This document shows, piece after piece, positions 5,265-6,294 of a DNA stretch of 6,294 nucleotides. The position numbers and the translations under genes were made by a program. Within the stretch, counting starts at the first letter, position 1; every line of letters begins with the position of its first letter. The notes beneath the pieces were generated by a model. The model worked only from the letters and a program-made list of their open reading frames with translations. It was not told the DNA's origin and searched no databases. The DNA is from Pseudomonadota bacterium (GTDB lineage: Bacteria; Pseudomonadota; Gammaproteobacteria; Xanthomonadales; Xanthomonadaceae): positions 1-6,294 of the forward strand of contig JAEXAG010000037.1 of the NCBI GenBank assembly GCA_023394655.1, given 5' to 3'.

Positions 5265-5270
5265 CTCTAT

Positions 5271-6294
5271 ATGAAGAAGAAACTCCTCTGCGCCGCCATG
5301 CTGTGCGGCATGGGCATCGCGCATTCCGCCGTGGCCCAGGAGTTCGATGATCGCTGGTACGTGTCGGCCTCGACCGGCATGAACTTCCAGGACAGCGATC
5401 GCGGCACCGATGACGCCGTGTTCGGCACGCTCGGTTTCGGCAAGTTCTGGACCCCGAACCTGTCGGTGGATCTGGAGCTCAACTACCAGAACCCGGCCAA
5501 GACCGCCAACCAGAACCTGTGGTGGAGCCAGTACGGCGCCGCGGTCGACGCCCGCTACCACTTCCGCAGCGTGGATCGCAACTGGTGGCCGTACCTGAAG
5601 GTCGGCGTCGGCGTGCAGCGCCACGAGGAAGAGTTCGTCGGCTACAACGGCGCGCCGGACATCCACGGCAACCACCCGGCCCAGCATCGCGACAACAACG
5701 TCGCGGTCAATCTGGGTGCCGGTCTCCAGGCCGACTTCGGTCGCGTCGATCTGCGTACCGAAATCGGCGCGCGCCTCGACTTCGACAATTACCAGGCTGG
5801 CCCGAGCGGCATGTCGCTGGCTGCCGCCCGCGCGATGCCCCCGTACGCTCAGCAGGACGGCTTCGTCGACTACCTGGCTTCGGTCGGCCTGACCATCGCG
5901 CTCGGCCCGGAGCCGGTCGCCCCGGTCGCCCCGGCGCCGCAGCCGGTGGCCCCGAGCTGCGCCGACATGGACAGCGATGGTGACGGCGTGAACAACTGCA
6001 ACGACCGCTGCCCGAACACCCCGGCCGGCACCGCCGTCGGTCCGGATGGCTGCCCGGTCCCGCTGACCATCGACCTGAAGGGCGTCAACTTCGACTTCGA
6101 CTTCCCGAAGCGCAACTGGAATGGCCAGATCGCCACCGCCGGTCTCGTCCCGGGCTCGATGGACACGCTGAACCAGGCCGTCGAAATCCTGAAGCGCTAC
6201 CCGCAGATGCGCGTTGAAGTCGCCGGCCACACCGACCTGTGCGGTGCCGACGCCTACAACCAGTCGCTGTCCGAGCGTCGCGCCCAGGCCGTCT
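5271..6294 (+). CDS. OmpA-family outer-membrane protein, 3' end outside window
   Basis: 341 residues are visible before the window ends. Residues 1-22 are a signal peptide (MKKK start, AVA cleavage, mature Gln23). Residues 23 to about 212 form an OmpA-type beta-barrel of alternating aromatic strands (WYVSASTGM, FGTLGFGKFW, VDLELNYQN, VDARYHF, YLKVGVGVQ, LGAGLQADF, DYLASVGLTIAL). A Pro/Val/Ala hinge (about 213-228) and an acidic thrombospondin-type-3-like loop (Asp232 on, DSDGDGVNNCNDRCPNTP to DGCP) follow, with Cys230, 240, 244 and 259 as likely disulfides. From about 270 comes the peptidoglycan-binding OmpA domain: VNFDFDF, then GHTD (Asp322) and YNQSLSERRAQAV with Arg336/Arg337, the diaminopimelate-binding positions. 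The protein tethers the outer membrane to the cell wall. About 40-60 residues are probably missing at the C-terminus. Codons are highly biased, as in tuf. A segment between VNFDFDF and the first helix (PKRNWNGQIATAGLVPG) is longer than usual. Confidence 0.95.
   Translation, partial: MKKKLLCAAMLCGMGIAHSAVAQEFDDRWYVSASTGMNFQDSDRGTDDAVFGTLGFGKFWTPNLSVDLELNYQNPAKTANQNLWWSQYGAAVDARYHFRSVDRNWWPYLKVGVGVQRHEEEFVGYNGAPDIHGNHPAQHRDNNVAVNLGAGLQADFGRVDLRTEIGARLDFDNYQAGPSGMSLAAARAMPPYAQQDGFVDYLASVGLTIALGPEPVAPVAPAPQPVAPSCADMDSDGDGVNNCNDRCPNTPAGTAVGPDGCPVPLTIDLKGVNFDFDFPKRNWNGQIATAGLVPGSMDTLNQAVEILKRYPQMRVEVAGHTDLCGADAYNQSLSERRAQAV

Noticed and set aside
5238..6230. 330-codon minus-strand frame
   Set aside because: It is antisense to ompA, whose domains are unmistakable; the composition (Val/Ala/Arg/Asp) is that of a shadow frame.

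Overview
The window is GC-rich with strong G/C bias at third codon positions, and every recognisable protein is gammaproteobacterial. EF-Tu, PrpF, a beta-class GST and an OmpA with a thrombospondin-type-3-like linker together suggest the Lysobacterales (Xanthomonadaceae relatives). This placement is inferred from protein flavour alone. It looks like chromosomal DNA. I see no insertion sequence, phage gene, CRISPR array, rRNA or tRNA.

Layout, left to right. Positions 1-510 hold the 3' end of tuf (EF-Tu), closed by a near-ideal intrinsic terminator at 561-590. Convergent to it on the minus strand is an ArsR/SmtB repressor gene of the BigR/SqrR sulfide-sensing type. It appears damaged: an in-frame TAG at 663-665 cuts off the last helix and the second sensor cysteine, and the start is also disturbed. 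Back to back with it on the plus strand is a DUF2798-like membrane-protein remnant. Its stop lies one base before the start of trxC (thioredoxin 2, zinc-binding type, 1072-1506). A lipoprotein with a DUF442 phosphatase/sulfurtransferase-like domain (1611-2162) follows, then prpF (2170-3351) after a 7-nt gap, then a possible 39-residue membrane peptide (3446-3565). A perfect 10-bp hairpin at 3572-3596 separates these plus-strand genes from two minus-strand genes: a beta-class glutathione S-transferase (3627-4241) and an exported SleB-type cell-wall hydrolase (4333-4791). A gene-free stretch of about 480 nt (4792-5270) leads into an OmpA-family outer-membrane protein (from 5271) that runs off the window.

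How the genes may work together. A BigR-like regulator with the 66-residue cysteine spacing, thioredoxin 2 and an exported DUF442 protein within 1.5 kb resemble pieces of a reactive-sulfur/thiol-stress module, because BigR systems control a DUF442-ETHE1 fusion. No ETHE1 dioxygenase, rhodanese or sulfide transporter is visible here, so the link is only a hypothesis. PrpF normally works with AcnD in the 2-methylcitrate cycle, but no other prp gene is in the window. SleB hydrolase and OmpA both act on the cell envelope but are divergent, each with its own upstream signals.

I found no clearly new multi-gene system. The most notable points are the broken sulfide-sensor-type repressor, the head-to-head collision of two degraded gene starts beside trxC, the orphan prpF, and a duplicated motif in the long ompA leader.
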